Positions 32,959 to 47,500 of a DNA stretch of 64,000 bases are shown here, piece by piece. The translations under genes were made by a program, and so were the position numbers. This DNA is from Mixophyes australis. Taxonomy: Eukaryota; Chordata; Amphibia; Anura; Limnodynastidae. Under the pieces are notes generated by a model. The model did not search any database. It saw only the letters and a list, made by a program, of their open reading frames with translations, and had not been told where the DNA came from. Each line of letters begins with the position of its first letter. Within the stretch, counting starts at the first letter, position 1. The stretch lies in contig JAVHZZ010000005.1 in the NCBI GenBank assembly GCA_036250195.1, forward strand, positions 76,131,505-76,195,504, written 5' to 3'.

Positions 32959-33402
32959 GGCAGGGTACACACTACAGTGTTTTCAGCCGATTATCGGGCC
33001 TATCAAATGATAAACGACCGTTCGGCCCAATATTACATTAGTGTGTACTCTGCAACGATGAACGTTTATAGTTTCAAAGCACATCATATAGTTTCATTTG
33101 ATTTTTAAACTAGACTAAAAATGTTATTGAATGATGGAAAGATTTTCCTATTCTGCAGTGTGTATACACTCAGGACTAGCAGTGTCCATAGATCTCTATG
33201 GAGTGTGCAGAGTCCCGATCTTTTCAACCGATGGTTATGACAGACGAAGAGCACAGATCTGAAGGTAAATTGTGTAAAACATGTATAGCGTGTACACATG
33301 AATCGGCATGCTGATCGGGACATTTTCTTTTTTTTTTCTGTTGTTGGTTAAGTCATTGAAGATGTTGCATTGGGAGAAATTTTCTGTAGTGTGTACCCAC
33401 TC
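32959..33402. mobile_element. PIF/Harbinger-like MITE A, complete copy
   Basis: The ends GGCAGGGTACACACTACAG and CTGTAGTGTGTACCCACTC are inverted. TTA flanks both sides (32956-32958 and 33403-33405), which suits a PIF/Harbinger TWA duplication. The interior resembles the copies at 18210 and 26163. Noncoding. Confidence 0.82.
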
Positions 33403-33665
33403 TTAATCTACATAGCCTACGTTAGACCGCTCCTTCCCTCCCCGGTCCAGCATCTCATATCGTAGGCAGTCGTAACTGTCATTTGTATCTGGACAGGAGT
33501 TGCATCATGCAATTGCATTCATTGACATAAGGTCCATTTCTGAGCATATGCAGAGCTATTTTACGCAAATCGATGTACCTTCGAACATGTGCTTTATGAC
33601 TTGGTGTAGGTGATGTAAGGGGAGGTGACCATCCATCAACATGATAATGTTTCCATAAATATTCT

Positions 33666-34280
33666 GGGCCTGATTCATCAAGGCACGCATACTGAGCGCA
33701 ATGTGCGTTTGTTTTAAAACACACAAAATACGGGCATATGCACGCCCGAATACAACCTGGGGCGGATCTGATGATACGTGCGCTAATGAATAGGGGTTTT
33801 TATAATTTAAGCTAAGTGGGGTGTTTATAATTTTGTCCAAGAAAATACATTTATTAGGATGTTCTTTATGTCTACTGAACATAAAAAACATTTTTACAGT
33901 TACTCCTGATTGCACAAATATGTTATAGCATGCATACGCGACTGTCATCACTAGTAATCAGGACTTGGACTAGCCCTGTAGCTGGAGCAAGAGATCCAGC
34001 AGAAAAACAGGTAACTTTGAGATGCCCAGAGCTTGAATCAGACGAGGCTGCGTATGTTTGAGTATGGCACCCCTTAATGTACATTGGCCATGGGCAAACT
34101 CCCCCTCCTGACCTGCTCCCTCCAAGAAATCGTAGGCTGTAGTACATATCCTTTCCGTGCGAAGATGAATTGAATGTTGCTGTTTTTAGTTGTGTATGGT
34201 CCGGTTCTGGGCATGCGCAGGACAAATTTGTGGATTATATGCACAGAATCGGCATTTACGTTCCTTGATGAATCAGGCCC
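33666..34280. mobile_element. MITE B, longer copy (615 bp)
   Basis: It begins GGGCCTGATTCATCAAGGCA and ends TTCCTTGATGAATCAGGCCC. Together with MITE A at 32959-33402 and the 260-bp spacer it repeats the layout at 26.2-27.3 kb. Open frames inside it are without recognisable product. Confidence 0.72.
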
Positions 34281-34309
34281 TCAGTCTCTTCAACTTTGAG
34301 ATATTGAGA

Positions 34310-34747
<438 letters not shown>

Positions 34748-35788
34748 AGTACACAAATTTACAAATTGTAGAGCCCTACAGCTCAATAAGTGCAGGAACA
34801 GTTATTTCAAAACATCCTAACCATACTTACAATTTATGATATTTTGACAAATATAGCAATGTATACTAGAGCAAGATATAAGTTAGAATGTTCTGTGTGT
34901 GACTTTACCTGCTTGTGTACATGTGAGATAGCAGTGCACCAGATGCATACTGTGTAACCTCAGCTTTATTCCAAGCATTTCTTCGCTCGTAAAGCTCACT
35001 AGATTCCTTTTAGTTTTGGTCTTTTATTAATGAGCAATCCAGCTCAATCTGAGTCATTAATTTGGAAAGTAATGATAGAAAAAGATCATTTGAGAGGAGA
35101 CTTTTCCCATACTGCCACAAATCCAGTAAGTGAGGCCAGTTAAAGTTGTTATGGATGGTGCCATCTTTCCCCTCCCTGCCCAAGTGCAGAGATTTTGAAG
35201 TGATTAGTGCGTCTGCACTGGGTACATTTATAATTCAAACACACATTTCCATTTTTGTTTCTAAGAAGATGGGCAGCGCTTCTCTGTCTATGCTCAGGAC
35301 TGATGCATTTGCCGAGCAGACAAGCAATTATTGCACTGTTCAGCAGCTGAAAATTAATTTACCATCCAGTTAGCAGCAGTTTCCATTCCCTTCAGAAGTA
35401 ACATCAAATGTCAAAATATATAACATATGAATGACAAAATACACATAACGCTCATCAGCTTCCTGAATAAGTTATTAAATATGAAGGCTTTCAGCTGAGC
35501 AACTATTGATTTCCACTGATGAGATAAAATGTGCAATGTGCTGCATAGGTTAAAAATGATATGATCATTGAAACGCAACACAAATGTCCCTTACTTTATA
35601 GATATGGATCACTCATTTCTTTTTGGAACAACTGTTCTCTAGTATCAATGTTCTTTTAATAGATCATTTATAGTTTCTTTAAACCTGTTGGTGGCTCTTG
35701 GGGGACACTTATATATGCTCCTCTGGACTATATTTTTTTAATCTGTAGTAAGTAGATAAACTGAAATTTGTGCTACATTATTTCTTAT

Positions 35789-36039
35789 TCATACTAGCCC
35801 ACTCTCCTGGAATGTACGGGAGATTCCCAAATTCCGGGTAGGTCTCCCGGACTCCGGGGAGAGCAGACAATTCTCCCACATCCTGCCCACTTCACTAGAA
35901 AGTGGGCAGGATGTAAGCCTCCACCATTTCCACGATGGGGGTGAGGCCAAAATGGCACAATCGGCCCCACTACGCTCCTTCCTCTTCCCCTTCCCCTTCC
36001 CCTTCCGTGATCTCCCGGAATTAAAAATCTAAAAGTATG
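35789..36039. mobile_element. MITE of the CATACT...AGTATG family, diverged
   Basis: It starts near CATACTAGCCCACTCTCCTGG and ends TCTAAAAGTATG. The interior has AATGTACGGGAGATTCCC, TCTCCCGGACTCCGGGGAGA, CTGCCCACTTCACTAG with its inverted CTAGAAAGTGGGCAGGA, and a (TTCCCC)n stretch. Confidence 0.65.
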
Positions 36040-36407
36040 TTCTTATTGTATTAAGTGATTTAGGCTTCATTTCATTCAATATAGTTTTGTAACTCACATA
36101 AGGGATTTATATGTCACAATGATACATATTAAATAAATAGAATCAAGTAGTGAGTGCATTAGTAGAGAAGAGAGAACCTGTCATTTGATTTGACTTGTTT
36201 ATTTGTCTATTACTTAATTCCCATTACTCAAGTATTTTACAAAACATTGAAGCAAGTTGGTAACGTCATTGACCTGCACTAAACCTCACTAACCTTGTGG
36301 ACTAGGAATATACCTACAAAATATAACACAATCTTAAACAATTCACTCGAGTCTATTTATTATAATGTTTCAAATGTGGCTGGTCAGAAGCTATATTACA
36401 TAGTTGT

Positions 36408-36723
36408 GGGCAGCACGGTGGCTTAATGGTTAGCACTTCTACCTCATAGCACTGGGGTCATTAGTTTGATTCCCGACCATGGACTTATCTGTGTGGAGTT
36501 TGTATGTTCTCCCCGTGTTTGCGTGAGTTTCCTCCGTGTGCTCCACTGTTTCCTCCCACTTTCCAAAAACATACTAGTAGGTTAATTGGCTGCCATCCAA
36601 AAAATTGTCCCTAGTCCCTCTAAAACTGTCTCTAGCTCTATTAGGGCAGGGACTGATGTGAGTGTGTTCTCTTGTACATCGCTGCGAAATTAGTGGCGCT
36701 ATATAAATAAATTATGATGATGA
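36408..36723 (+). repeat. tRNA-headed SINE with L2-type tail
   Basis: GGGCAGCACGGTGGCTTAATG head, CGTGTTTGCGTGAGTTTCCT body, and GGCGCTATATAAATAAATTA tail with TGATGATG. A CTAGCTCTATTAGGGCAGGG stretch replaces the usual TGTAAGC block. Confidence 0.87.
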
Positions 36724-38421
36724 TAGTGCTTTGTGCACTATATAGTCAGAAATAAATACTGGACGCATTATGACCTTGATCACCAGGAAGAGATCGTTGT
36801 ACTCTTTGTGTACTATGCTCTTTCCAGATGGGGGTCCTCTATAACTCACAGCAGGAGAGCTGTGAGTTACAGTACAGAGCCGGCCCAGAAGTGAGCATAG
36901 CATAGTCTGATAGCTTGACTCTAGCTGAGCTGTCAGTGTAAAATGCACACCAGCAGCTTGGCTTCTTCTATATGTCACACTTCTCCTGTGAGGTCTGGAG
37001 GTCGCTGGCCCAGGAGAGGGCATAGTACATAAACACCTCTGTGTATTAAATGCTTTCTCCTGGGACCAACTGGGTCATGGGAAACCCTGTTTTACAAGAC
37101 ATTGTTTAGTAAAGCAATAAAATGGCAACTGAGTACCTGGTGATGGCTTCTCTTTAAGTTTACTCCTTTATTACAGTTGGTTCTCCACTTGCAATGTATC
37201 ACATAAGTTACTTTCTGTCTTATACTACTAATGCATTTCTTTCACATGGTAAATGTATGAATCCTAATTAAGAAATTGTCATTACATAGTGGTCATCATC
37301 CATGCTGTCCAATGAGAACAAATAAGAAAAAATGCTATTTCTTTACACCTGATTGGATAAAACAGAGTTGAACTTGGGTCTGACAAGCTGTAAGAAAACC
37401 ACTGTAATACTGTCAAATGTGCTGCAAATTGTAACATAAACATAAAGTTTTGCTGAAGTGACATGCAAATAAAATGTTGTAATGTTTTTCTAATATGGTA
37501 GATTATTATTTATATGGTAGATTATTATTTATCTATTTATATGGAATGCTATACATAATTTATAAATGCATTAGTGTATAACATCATGTTGGGCAAGTAG
37601 TTATGTAACAAATGATTTTAACCACCATACAATTATATTAGTTCATATTACAGTTATCAAACCCCCCAGAAAAAAAGGATAAAATCCAAGTAAACTTCAC
37701 TTCCTGATGTCATTAGCAGCAGGGTATTGCTTAAGTTACCTGAAAAACTTGCAACAATCACAAATATATTTCTGAGAATTCCAGTTCTTTCAAATTCTGT
37801 GTTCTGGTGATTCTTATCTGTTGCAAATCATATGTCACCTTTCTAGTAGATATACCACCACCATTGTAATATCAATTGGTGCCAAAAAATTCTACAGAAA
37901 GAATAGATGGGCCAGTGTTATCTAAAACAGAGCTGCACAATTTGTTTTGGTTCAAGGGCCACATTGGGAGATTGTAGTCATTTGAAGGGGCCACAATAAA
38001 ACTTGACTTGTGTAAAAATGTAAAACAAGTTGAATGTTCTACAGGAATATAAATACCTATCTGCAATCATGCCATAATATTAACATTGTTCCCCATGGAA
38101 GTAGAATTGCATGACGGAGGGAGTGTGGCCATGACAAATAGAGGGCATGGACGCCTCGCACATGGTGCATGTTATGACCCTACTCTGTAGCACATTTGCC
38201 CCCGCCCCACCTCTGTACTAACACATACCCTGCCTGTTAGTGACACATCCCCTCTCACCTCTGTAGTAACCAGTCTATTCCCCATCCCTTCCTTATTGTA
38301 ACATACTTCTCCCTCACACCTCTGCACATTTCCCCTGCATAACACTTACCTGTCCTGTGGTGAGGAGCACTGAAACTCAGACTTGATTATTTTACTTACG
38401 AGAACTAAGCTCTGCTCAAGT
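36724..38421. other. Intronic stretch, nothing recognised
   Basis: No gene or clear element. A stretch at about 37926-38000 (AGAGCTGCACAATTTGTTTTGG, AAGGGCCACATTGGGAG) looks like part of a hAT-style repeat, but its partner end was not found. Confidence 0.45.
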
Positions 38422-38429
38422 ACAGTGAT

Positions 38430-39767
38430 CAGGGCTGCCATCAGAAACTGTGGGGCCCAGTACTAATTAATTTGGCAGGGCCTCTCTTCACCTCCCCATA
38501 CATGCCCCCTCCCTCTTTGCCATACATGCGCCCCCCTCTCTCATCACAGTACATTCCCCCTACTCCCTCATCACAGTACATTCACCCTCTCCTTCATCAC
38601 AGTACATTCACCCTCTCCTTCATCACAGTACATTCACCCTCTCCATCACAGTACATTCACCCTCTCCATCACAGTACATTCACCCTCTCCTTCATCACAG
38701 TACATTCACCCTCTCCTTCATCACAGTACATTCACCCTCTCCATCACAGTACATTCACCCTCTCCATCACAGTACATTCACCCTCTCCTTCATCACAGTA
38801 CATTCACCCTCTCCATCACAGTACATTCACCCTCTCCTTCATCACAGTACATTCACCCTCTCCTTCATCACAGTACATTCACCCTCTCCATCACAGTACA
38901 TTCACCCTCTCCATCACAGTACATGCCTCCCTCATCCGAGTACATTCCCCCTCTCCTTCATCACAGTACATGCCTCCCTCCACTCCCTCATCACAGTATA
39001 TTCCTCCCTCATTACAGTACATGCGCCCCCCTCTCTCATCACAGTACATTCCCCCTACTCCCTCATCACAGTACATTCACCCTCTCCTTCATCACAGTAC
39101 ATTCACCCTCTCCTTCATCACAGTACATTCACCCTCTCCATCACAGTACATTCACCCTCTCCATCACAGTACATGCCTCCCTCATCCGAGTACATTCCCC
39201 CTCTCCTTCATCACAGTACATGCCTCCCTCCACTCCCTCATCACAGTATATTCCTCCCTCATTACAGTACATGCACCCCACTCCCTCATCACAGTACATT
39301 CCTCTGTCATCACAGTAAATGCTCCGTTCCACCCTCATCACAGTAAATGTAAACCCTCCCCCCCATCTCATCCCAGTAAATATCCTCCTCTCCCTAATCA
39401 CATCCCAGTAAATGCCCCACTCTCCCTTCCCCCCAATCAAGTAAATGTTCTCCTCTCCTATCTCCCCTATCAATTTAATAACCAAATATAACTCACCTTC
39501 TCCTCCGCGATGCGGAAGCAAATGGTCACTGATAGACAGGGAGCGCGGTGCAGTTTTGCCATCACTGCGCCACATGCTCCCAGCCTATCAGAGCCTGGGA
39601 GCCGCAGAATTGCTGAGTTATAATTGGGTATTAATTTGATAGGGGAGGGGAGAGATTGGAGAGGAGTAGGGGGCACCGTCGGTCTAACTGAGCGGCCCGG
39701 ACAGACAGAGAGGTGTGTCCGGGCCCCTCACAGCTGTACCAGCCATACCCCCCTTATGGCGGCCCTG
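38430..39767. mobile_element. Non-autonomous hAT-type element, 1338 bp
   Basis: The left end is CAGGGCTGCCATCAGAAAC. The right end, read inward on the - strand, is CAGGGCCGCCATAAGGGGG. Both carry GGGGCCC just inside. The flanking 8-mers ACAGTGAT (38422-38429) and ACAGTGAC (39768-39775) agree at 7 of 8. No transposase is encoded. The termini belong to the same CAGGGC(C/T)GCC group as the element at 13578-15554. Confidence 0.83.
38500..39350. repeat. 23/26-bp minisatellite inside hAT-type element
   Basis: The core CATCACAGTACATTCACCCTCTCC, with or without an extra TTC/CTT, repeats some 30 times. A higher-order 250-bp duplication is visible: CATGCCTCCCTCATCCGAG occurs at 38922 and again at 39172 with matching downstream order. 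Long open frames across it (up to 339 codons) are repeat artefacts. Confidence 0.93.
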
Positions 39768-39775
39768 ACAGTGAC

Positions 39776-41151
39776 AGTCTGGCACTGGCAGTGAAGCATA
39801 GTGCAGCTTACTCATTCTTATTTGCTCACAGACCTTTCTTACAGATGTCCCTGGCTGACTGTGGCTGTGAGGGGGGTCTGGGAATGTCACCTCCACTGCT
39901 AAACCAAGTACAAAACAGATACAGGGTCCCCTGGTTTCTGTTCGGTTTCCCAAGGGCTCCCATAGACACATTTGCTGTATTAGGGGTTGGTAGGAACGGT
40001 TACACTTCCACAACACCTGGGGAGCAACAGGATATTTAACTCTATGCTAGAAAAGTATGATTTGTGTAAGTGTGGCTCTTCCACATAGTAGGTGTACTGT
40101 ACAATACATAGTATTTCTTATTCTGTAAAAGTAATGGAGATTTCTGTATATTGTGTGAATGTCACAACTTATGTTTTAATGTTGAATCAAACTGTTCTCT
40201 AGGTTTATTTATCTGAAGAACACATGTTCTAACATTTTTAACCTTTTGCTTTTTAAACAACATTTAGTCAAACAAGAAGCCATAGTTTGTTTGTTTTTAA
40301 TCTGGCTTTCAAAAGTGAAATTGTTCATCTTTACATTGTATGCTTTAAAAATGCCTGAAATTACTGTTTGAGCAGAATTCAAATCTATTGCGCCACCTAG
40401 TGTGGTAAACTGATAGATCGTAGCTGTCCTTACATACAATTCCAGCTGTTTATTATGAGAACTTTGCAGCCTGTTTCAGCAAATAAAGATTTATAGATAG
40501 AGAAAGAGTTGTGAGAATCTGAAGCATGATATGTTATGTCCTTGATATTACATGCAAGTAAATCCAGGGAGTAGAGAAAAGAAAAACATTACCAACTTTA
40601 CACTTTATCTTTCAAGGACAGTGCAAATAGTGCAAACAAACAATATTTCGCTGGGATTTACTCATCATCATATTTTGGAAGAAGTAAGAATTTAAACATT
40701 CATTAGCCACAGAAGGTGAAAACGAGTTTAGTGTATACCGTGGGAAATTACCATGAGTCTGTTTATACACAAATAATAATCACTGAGCTAAAATGCTAAT
40801 TGTTATACTTTAAAGGTTAATAGCGTTAAAGTAACAGGAAAACGCAAGATTTGGTACTTAATCTTTCATGTGCACGGACTAACTAGCAGGTTATTATCTT
40901 ACACCTCTGAGTATAACATATTGAAGTTTCTTTTTACCTATAACATCCTAATGTTAGGGCTGTCCAAAGTTATGAAATGGTTACCCTGAAAGCCTCCATA
41001 TGTGGGCCAACACATGGGAAACAGTAGTGGGTTACATCATACATTATTGGAAACATTTAGAGTTTTCCTTTCATGTTTCACTTTTGTTACAGAATGGAAA
41101 CAGATTAAGGTCAACAGTGCAAAAAGAAACTGCAAGTAAATAGCAAAGGGC
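39776..41151. other. Intronic stretch, nothing recognised
   Basis: No supported gene or repeat family. Confidence 0.5.
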
Positions 41152-41270
41152 TATCATCATCATCATCATCATCACCATTTATTTATATAGCACCACTGAT
41201 TCCGCAGCGCTGTACAGAGAACTCATTCACATCAGTCCCTGCCCCACTGGAGCTTACAGTCTAAATTCCC

Positions 41271-41306
<36 letters not shown>

Positions 41307-41519
41307 AGAGAGAATAGGGTCAATTTTTTTAAAGCAGCCAATTAACCTACCAGTATGTTTTTGGAGTGTGGGAGGAAACCGGAGCACCCGGAGGAAACCC
41401 ATGCAAACACAGAGAGAACATACAAACTCCACACACCATAAGGCCATGGTCGGGAATTGAACTCATGACCCCAGCGCTGTGAGGCAGAAGTGCTAACCAC
41501 TAAGTTACCGTGCTGCCCA
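41152..41519 (-). repeat. tRNA-headed SINE with L2-type tail, antisense copy
   Basis: Read on the - strand it has the head GGGCAGCACGGTAACTTAGTG, the body and the tail (AGCGCTGCGGAATCAGTGGT, GCTATATAAATAAATGG) ending in (TGA)n. A (CA)n/(GA)n tract at 41272-41312 corresponds to the usual internal (TG)n. Confidence 0.88.
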
Positions 41520-44500
41520 GGGCTAGAAAGGATAATATAGATTGTGGTTGAATATCGTGTAGTAAAGCCTGGTCCCAAAGATTTCTTACCTGGGTTCCAG
41601 TATTCAATCTATTTAGTGGGCCCACTGATGTCTTGCATTTGCCCATCACTGCTGAGCTCTATCCAGCACTTTTCCACTGGCAGCAGGTTGTCCATGTACA
41701 ACAGGAAAGAAAGATAGAAGCGAGAAGAATGCAGAGGACATTACTGGACTCTTCTCACTTCTGCAGTAATGTGAAAGAGTGAGCAGAGTATTACAAATAG
41801 ACTATGTTGATAACGATGTAAGAGGTGCTGACAGATCCCAGCGAAGTAACACCTTTGGTGTCCAGGTTTTACTTAGGGTATTCCAGTTTTAGGTGGAATT
41901 ATCTTTTAAAGACCTTTTGAACATGTTTAACATCTTGTTTAACATCAATTCATAGAAGTCTCAAGAGTCTGTGAAAATGTGTAATTCATATCCCGACTGC
42001 TAGATTCCCAAATGTTCTTTTGTAGAATGATTTGTACATGTGGCAGGCATCACTTCCGAATCTCATGGGGACCACAGAAGTTAACAGCAGGGTCATGCTG
42101 CATGAGGGATAGCGTTATAAAACTCCGTTCAGGTTTCCCACAGTGTCCCATATGTTATTATATTATGTGGAATGATATGCAATTTGTTATGCAAATTGAC
42201 CAATATAGCGCCTTTCGTTTGACACTCACTGCTGAGACACCAGTAGTAAGCCTCTGTATATTTCTGTAGAAATCATTTCCTAGGGGAAAAAGATGGTGTA
42301 GTAGTGAAAGCACACAAGGGGGAGCGGAGGGGGCATTCTCCAAAAGCGATTATAAATTAATGGTAAATTTACTCTATTCTACAGAAAATCAGCACTTTTT
42401 TTGGGCAAGTTAAAGGTACAGATATGGACAATTACAGAGAATATGGAGTATTATTACCAGCACTGTAGTTTACCATTACTTCACAGCCAGTTTCTGCTTA
42501 TACCACATTTGGAAAATATCCCCAAATATTTTAGGGCAAGAACCGACTTTAAACCTGAAACTCGCATTTGGATGGCAACTGTGTGACACCTGTAGATATC
42601 ATTTAATTTTTTCATTTCTTTTCATTTGTATAAGATCCAGGGTTACCAATGCAGAATTCAACAACGTTGTCACTTGTTTATTTCTTTTTTTAAATAAAAT
42701 AATCATTCACCTGACTAGCCAACCACTAAGCGCTAAACAGTTGTGGATGGGAGGGAGTAAAATTACTATTAGGAGTTACAAAAAGCTACTTTCTAATGAA
42801 GTATGCAGAGGTAATAGTGATTGCAGTAAACATGCTAACGTCATTTACAAAGTTTCAAAAATGTGTCCCGCTGTGCAAATGCTGCTGGGCAAATGCTCCT
42901 ATTAATTTTGCTGTCAATTTAAAAATATAAACTTTACATGTAACCCAGTGATGGTACTCTCATTGATTAGAATTAAGCCATCCTATTATCAGAATCACCT
43001 TGAAATTGGTGAATGGCTTACCCATGTTTTAATTTTCAAATGTGTTCAACATAGACTTCTGCTTTTTATCATCATGCCTCCTAAAATTGGGGCAGTGCTG
43101 CATATGTAAAATGGGTCATGTCACGTCCCCAGGGTGTGTGCCCAGCGCTTCCAGAGTGCTATGCCGCCTCTACCCCCTACCTTCCCTTAAAAACACCCTT
43201 AAATTGCAGTGCAGCACCTGCACATTACGGTCATATCTTACCTCCTCTGGTGTCATAACACTCAATATTCTGCGAGTTAGGACAAACCTCCCAACTAATA
43301 GAATGGCTGTAAACTTAATTAACATTATTACTATCTATTTATATCTGCTAAATGAATAAACAATATGCATCCAGACTGTAGGGGACAAAAATGTCACATG
43401 TTCTTCTCTGTGTCCTGGTGCAGCCACTTTTTTTTATCCTTCGATGCTCTGCACTGTTGAATGGTTCAGCTAATAGCTGCACAGTAACTCACAGAGAAAC
43501 ATTTAGAAATCAGCATAGAGAATACAGTGCCGAAATCAGTGCGTTCGCTTTAAACTGTGTAATGTTTTTCATAGCATTTGAGTTTTTTGTTTTTTTTTAC
43601 TGTTTTATGATGCTTTTGCAGGAGTGACAGCAGTGGCCTAAACAGTGCTCTACTGCCAATTATTTGAAATGTTTTAATATTATTATGTGTGTGCTAAAAG
43701 TTTTCAATAGAAAACACAGCCAAACTTACCACATTGTTCTCAGGTAGTGTAAAAGCTGGGCGGTGCTTTAAAGGTGTTTGCTGAAGGTGGTGTTGGTGTC
43801 TAATTCAACTTTTCAATAACCCTATAAAGTAGATTTTGTTTCTTTTAAAAATGTTACACTAGTCTGCATACTTTTTACTGTATCACCAATCACAATTTCA
43901 TCAGCCATGCTGGTTTTAGAAATATTGCTCACACTGTGATTAATGTAATATGGATTTTATTCCTACAAAAGCATTATAGGGAGTAATCAACGCTCCTCTA
44001 ACCCCTTCATAATACACCTGCTTCTCTAACCCCTTCATAATCCACACAGCATGATATATCTCCACAGTTTTAAAGAACAGGCGATCGTGTAATGATATAA
44101 AAAAACAGCATACCTGCAAAAATATTACAGAATATAATTAACTTCTCTCCTCTACCCCTTTGATAACACACACAGCTACAATACAAGATTGAGCAAACAT
44201 AATAATAACGATTTACATAATCAAATACACAATGCGCTTATAGGTATAACATTATACATGACATATTCAATGCACATACTATAATATTATAAATTGGAAA
44301 CTTATTTCTATTACCAGTTAATAACCTTTATTTATATAACACCAACATATCTAGCACTTAACAGAGAATGTAAATGATCCTTACTATATTACATGTCCAC
44401 AAGAAGTCAGCGGGTTGATGGGAGATGTAGGCATTTAATAATTTGGAGTATATCATCGACTGGTTTTTATATGTACAAGAAGAAGCATATCTTAGTCTTA

Positions 44501-47500
44501 TTTCCATTGGGTCTATTCCATAGTAAAGGAAAAGGACTATCCCTTCTGTTTTGCAGAACGTACATTTTAGTAGTTATGCATATTACACTGGACTGTATGC
44601 TACAAGCCTCTTGATTAGAATACTTGTTGAACCTTTGTCCACCTTAATATTTGTACACAGTGTTACTGGCATTAAGCAAAAATGGTCAAAAAGAGGGAGG
44701 AGACTAATAACATTTTTTAAGATGATAATAAGTACTGCAGCCCTGCAAGCTTTATTTATACTTTTGAATCAGGGAATCTTTTTCCTCTACATACTGTGCC
44801 TGTAGTAAATTACGCTGCAAAAGCACCTGAAGGCAATCATAATTTGGTCTGCCTGTAGGTCAGCCTTATGGATCGCCCCTAGCCTTCCTGGTTCCTTGAA
44901 ATGGGTTAATTAAATCCCCTAGGCAAATAGGGGGTGTAAAATGCATATATGTATATATATGCGACTACACCAGAGAGTTCACCATACTGCAAACTTCTAT
45001 ATGTCACCAGCGCATGTTCCCAATCACTACGATTCCCAATTTCGGCTGCTGAGTCAGACTGTCCACTCACCTGCTCATGTGGTAGGGACTAAACTCAATG
45101 TCTTCCAACTTTTTGGTGGACGCACAAAATAGCAAAGTCTGTGGAGAATTCACAATCCACCTTTGGCCGAATCTTTTAGTCCTGCGACCAGACCAAGGGA
45201 GCCATAACCCAGCATCAGCACTGTCCAGGAGATGTTCGTTTATTTAGATCCAAAGCCTGTCCGACCCCTACCATAAATTCAAATAAACACTTGAAATCTG
45301 CATGAACCCTGATGGGTGTTTGAACATGAGTAATCAATTTGGGGGCAGTCTGCCCTGAGCTAACCAAATAGGACAGGAATTGCCTCGATTAATGTGCACA
45401 TTTGTGGTGAGTGCATGCAGCTCATTTCTTCACTGAGTTAAGAGGGGAGATATCTCTTTCAAGAGTTGGTAGCAATTAAATCTAAAACATAGGCATTAAT
45501 TGTGTCCTAAAAGAAGACATATTCTATATAGTTAGCCGAGTCAGATGCATCGCACCTGATCGTCATTTTTATCAATTTGCATCTTACACCAGGGAAGAGC
45601 ACACATAAAAGATACGTACCTGACAACACTACATCAGTCAGTTTGCCCCTTGCCTCTATAAGCATAAGGAGTCATATAGGCAAGATGTGACTGACTCATT
45701 GTAGGATGCAAGCTTGATTCTTTTTTGTAGGCATGTGAATTTTATGTTATGCAAATGGACTTGACTTAATATTTAACAGCAGGAGGTAGCTCTAACCTTA
45801 GGGGCAATGGCTTAACTCAGATTAAGCTTCAACCAATATTCCATAAAATAGCTTGTTCAATCAGTTTCCCATTTAGATTTCAATTTCCATAATGATTTCT
45901 AGCTTATACACAGAAACTTTTGTTCAATTGTATGTGTAGATGAGAGTTCAGCTTAGCCAGATCAAATGATGCCCTAAACTAAAGAGAGACTCTTTATTGA
46001 ATTCAGACACTTTATATATACAGCGCTCAGATAATTTAAAACACTAAAAAATATACTTAGCAACATGTTATTTTTTTAAAATCGGCAATACCAAAATGCA
46101 ATAAAAAGTAATTCTCTTTATAAATATTTCTGAAATGTAACAAACAAGGCACATGAAAACATTGTTGAGTACAAACAAAAGTAGAGCCAATCAGGAGTCA
46201 AGATCAGACATGGAATGATACAGTGTAAAATAGTGCACCACAGGGGCCTCTGAGAGCAAGGACGAAGGGGTTTCTCTTCCTCATGGATTTGACTTGTGTC
46301 CATGCCAGAAAGTGCCTAATCTACATTGAACAGACTTTTAGTTTAAGGAGCCTCTACTAACACACGGCGCACAGGGCTCACAATTTTCCTCCTATACACA
46401 GTCTTTACAGTAGCTACTTTCTGCTTCCCCTACCTACCACTCACTCCAATATAACCTCTCCCGGTCCCCCTCAAGCTTACAATGGCTGACTGTCCTTATC
46501 AACTCACCTTCACTTTAGGCACCTCGATCAGTCCCCTCCGAAAAGTTCACAGCCCCAGTTGTTCTCCACTCTGCTTACACCATCATACCCGAGGACACAC
46601 AGACTGTTGTGCTAGTTCCTCTTTCATCCAGCATGCATTTAATACACCACTGCCCTCCTGAGAATTAACTAGTTACAGCTCTGATGCACCATCTGCCACC
46701 TCCTTTATATCTGCTATCGCATGGTCATATGGCCTGGATTTTCTGTGTGAAGCCAAGGCAAAGAGAACTATATCACATACTTGCCTTGTCGGTCAAGTGT
46801 GACATAACCAAGCGGTAAGTGTTCCAGGTGGAAATTCATATCTGTATAATGTTGTTGTTTATGTGTGTGTGAAATTAGCAGTAACCAGAAACTCTGAAAT
46901 TGTGATGGGACAGCTATCACAATCATAAGGTCTTACCCAGCATCCCCAGTCAGTATTGAATTGGGCGGGAATCAGGCACATTATTCTGAATTATAAATAG
47001 GAGTAATTTTTTTACATATTATTAGAATTAAAATCATGCAACTGCCTGAATTAATTAATTCTGAAGGCATCTTAGGTATATACTTAAAGGCACATGTTTT
47101 CCTCTGTGACAGGATCCCCTGTTCTGACAGACTCCATAGCATGGACTGGTATAGCTATAAATTATGCCCTTGTGTGTAATGTTTGCATTTAGTAAAATGT
47201 AAGTGTGCGATTGATGTATGTACTGGGGAAAATGCATGCAATGTATTTAAGTATTATTGACCATGTGTGAGAAATGGCATGTACTCCTAGTCTATACCAA
47301 CTACACTTACAAACAATCCACTAGGACCCTATCAACAATTCTATACTACCACTTCACAAACCCATTTACATTAATCTGAGCTGTCCCTTTTAACTCACTA
47401 ATCACTCATGTATGTGAAATATTTTTTATAGAATCCTGTATATAAATGTCCAAATTTAACTCTTTAAACATCAACTTTCCACCATGTAACAACCAAGTAA

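Noticed and set aside
33556..33951. 131-codon - strand frame
   Set aside because: It spans the spacer and MITE B of a composite repeat; the homologous copy at 26-27 kb does not keep the frame open.
38472..39491. 339-codon open frame on the + strand and companion frames on both strands
   Set aside because: It is translation of the 23/26-bp minisatellite (repeating HHSTFTLS / SQYIHP). No domain, codon bias or start context supports a gene.
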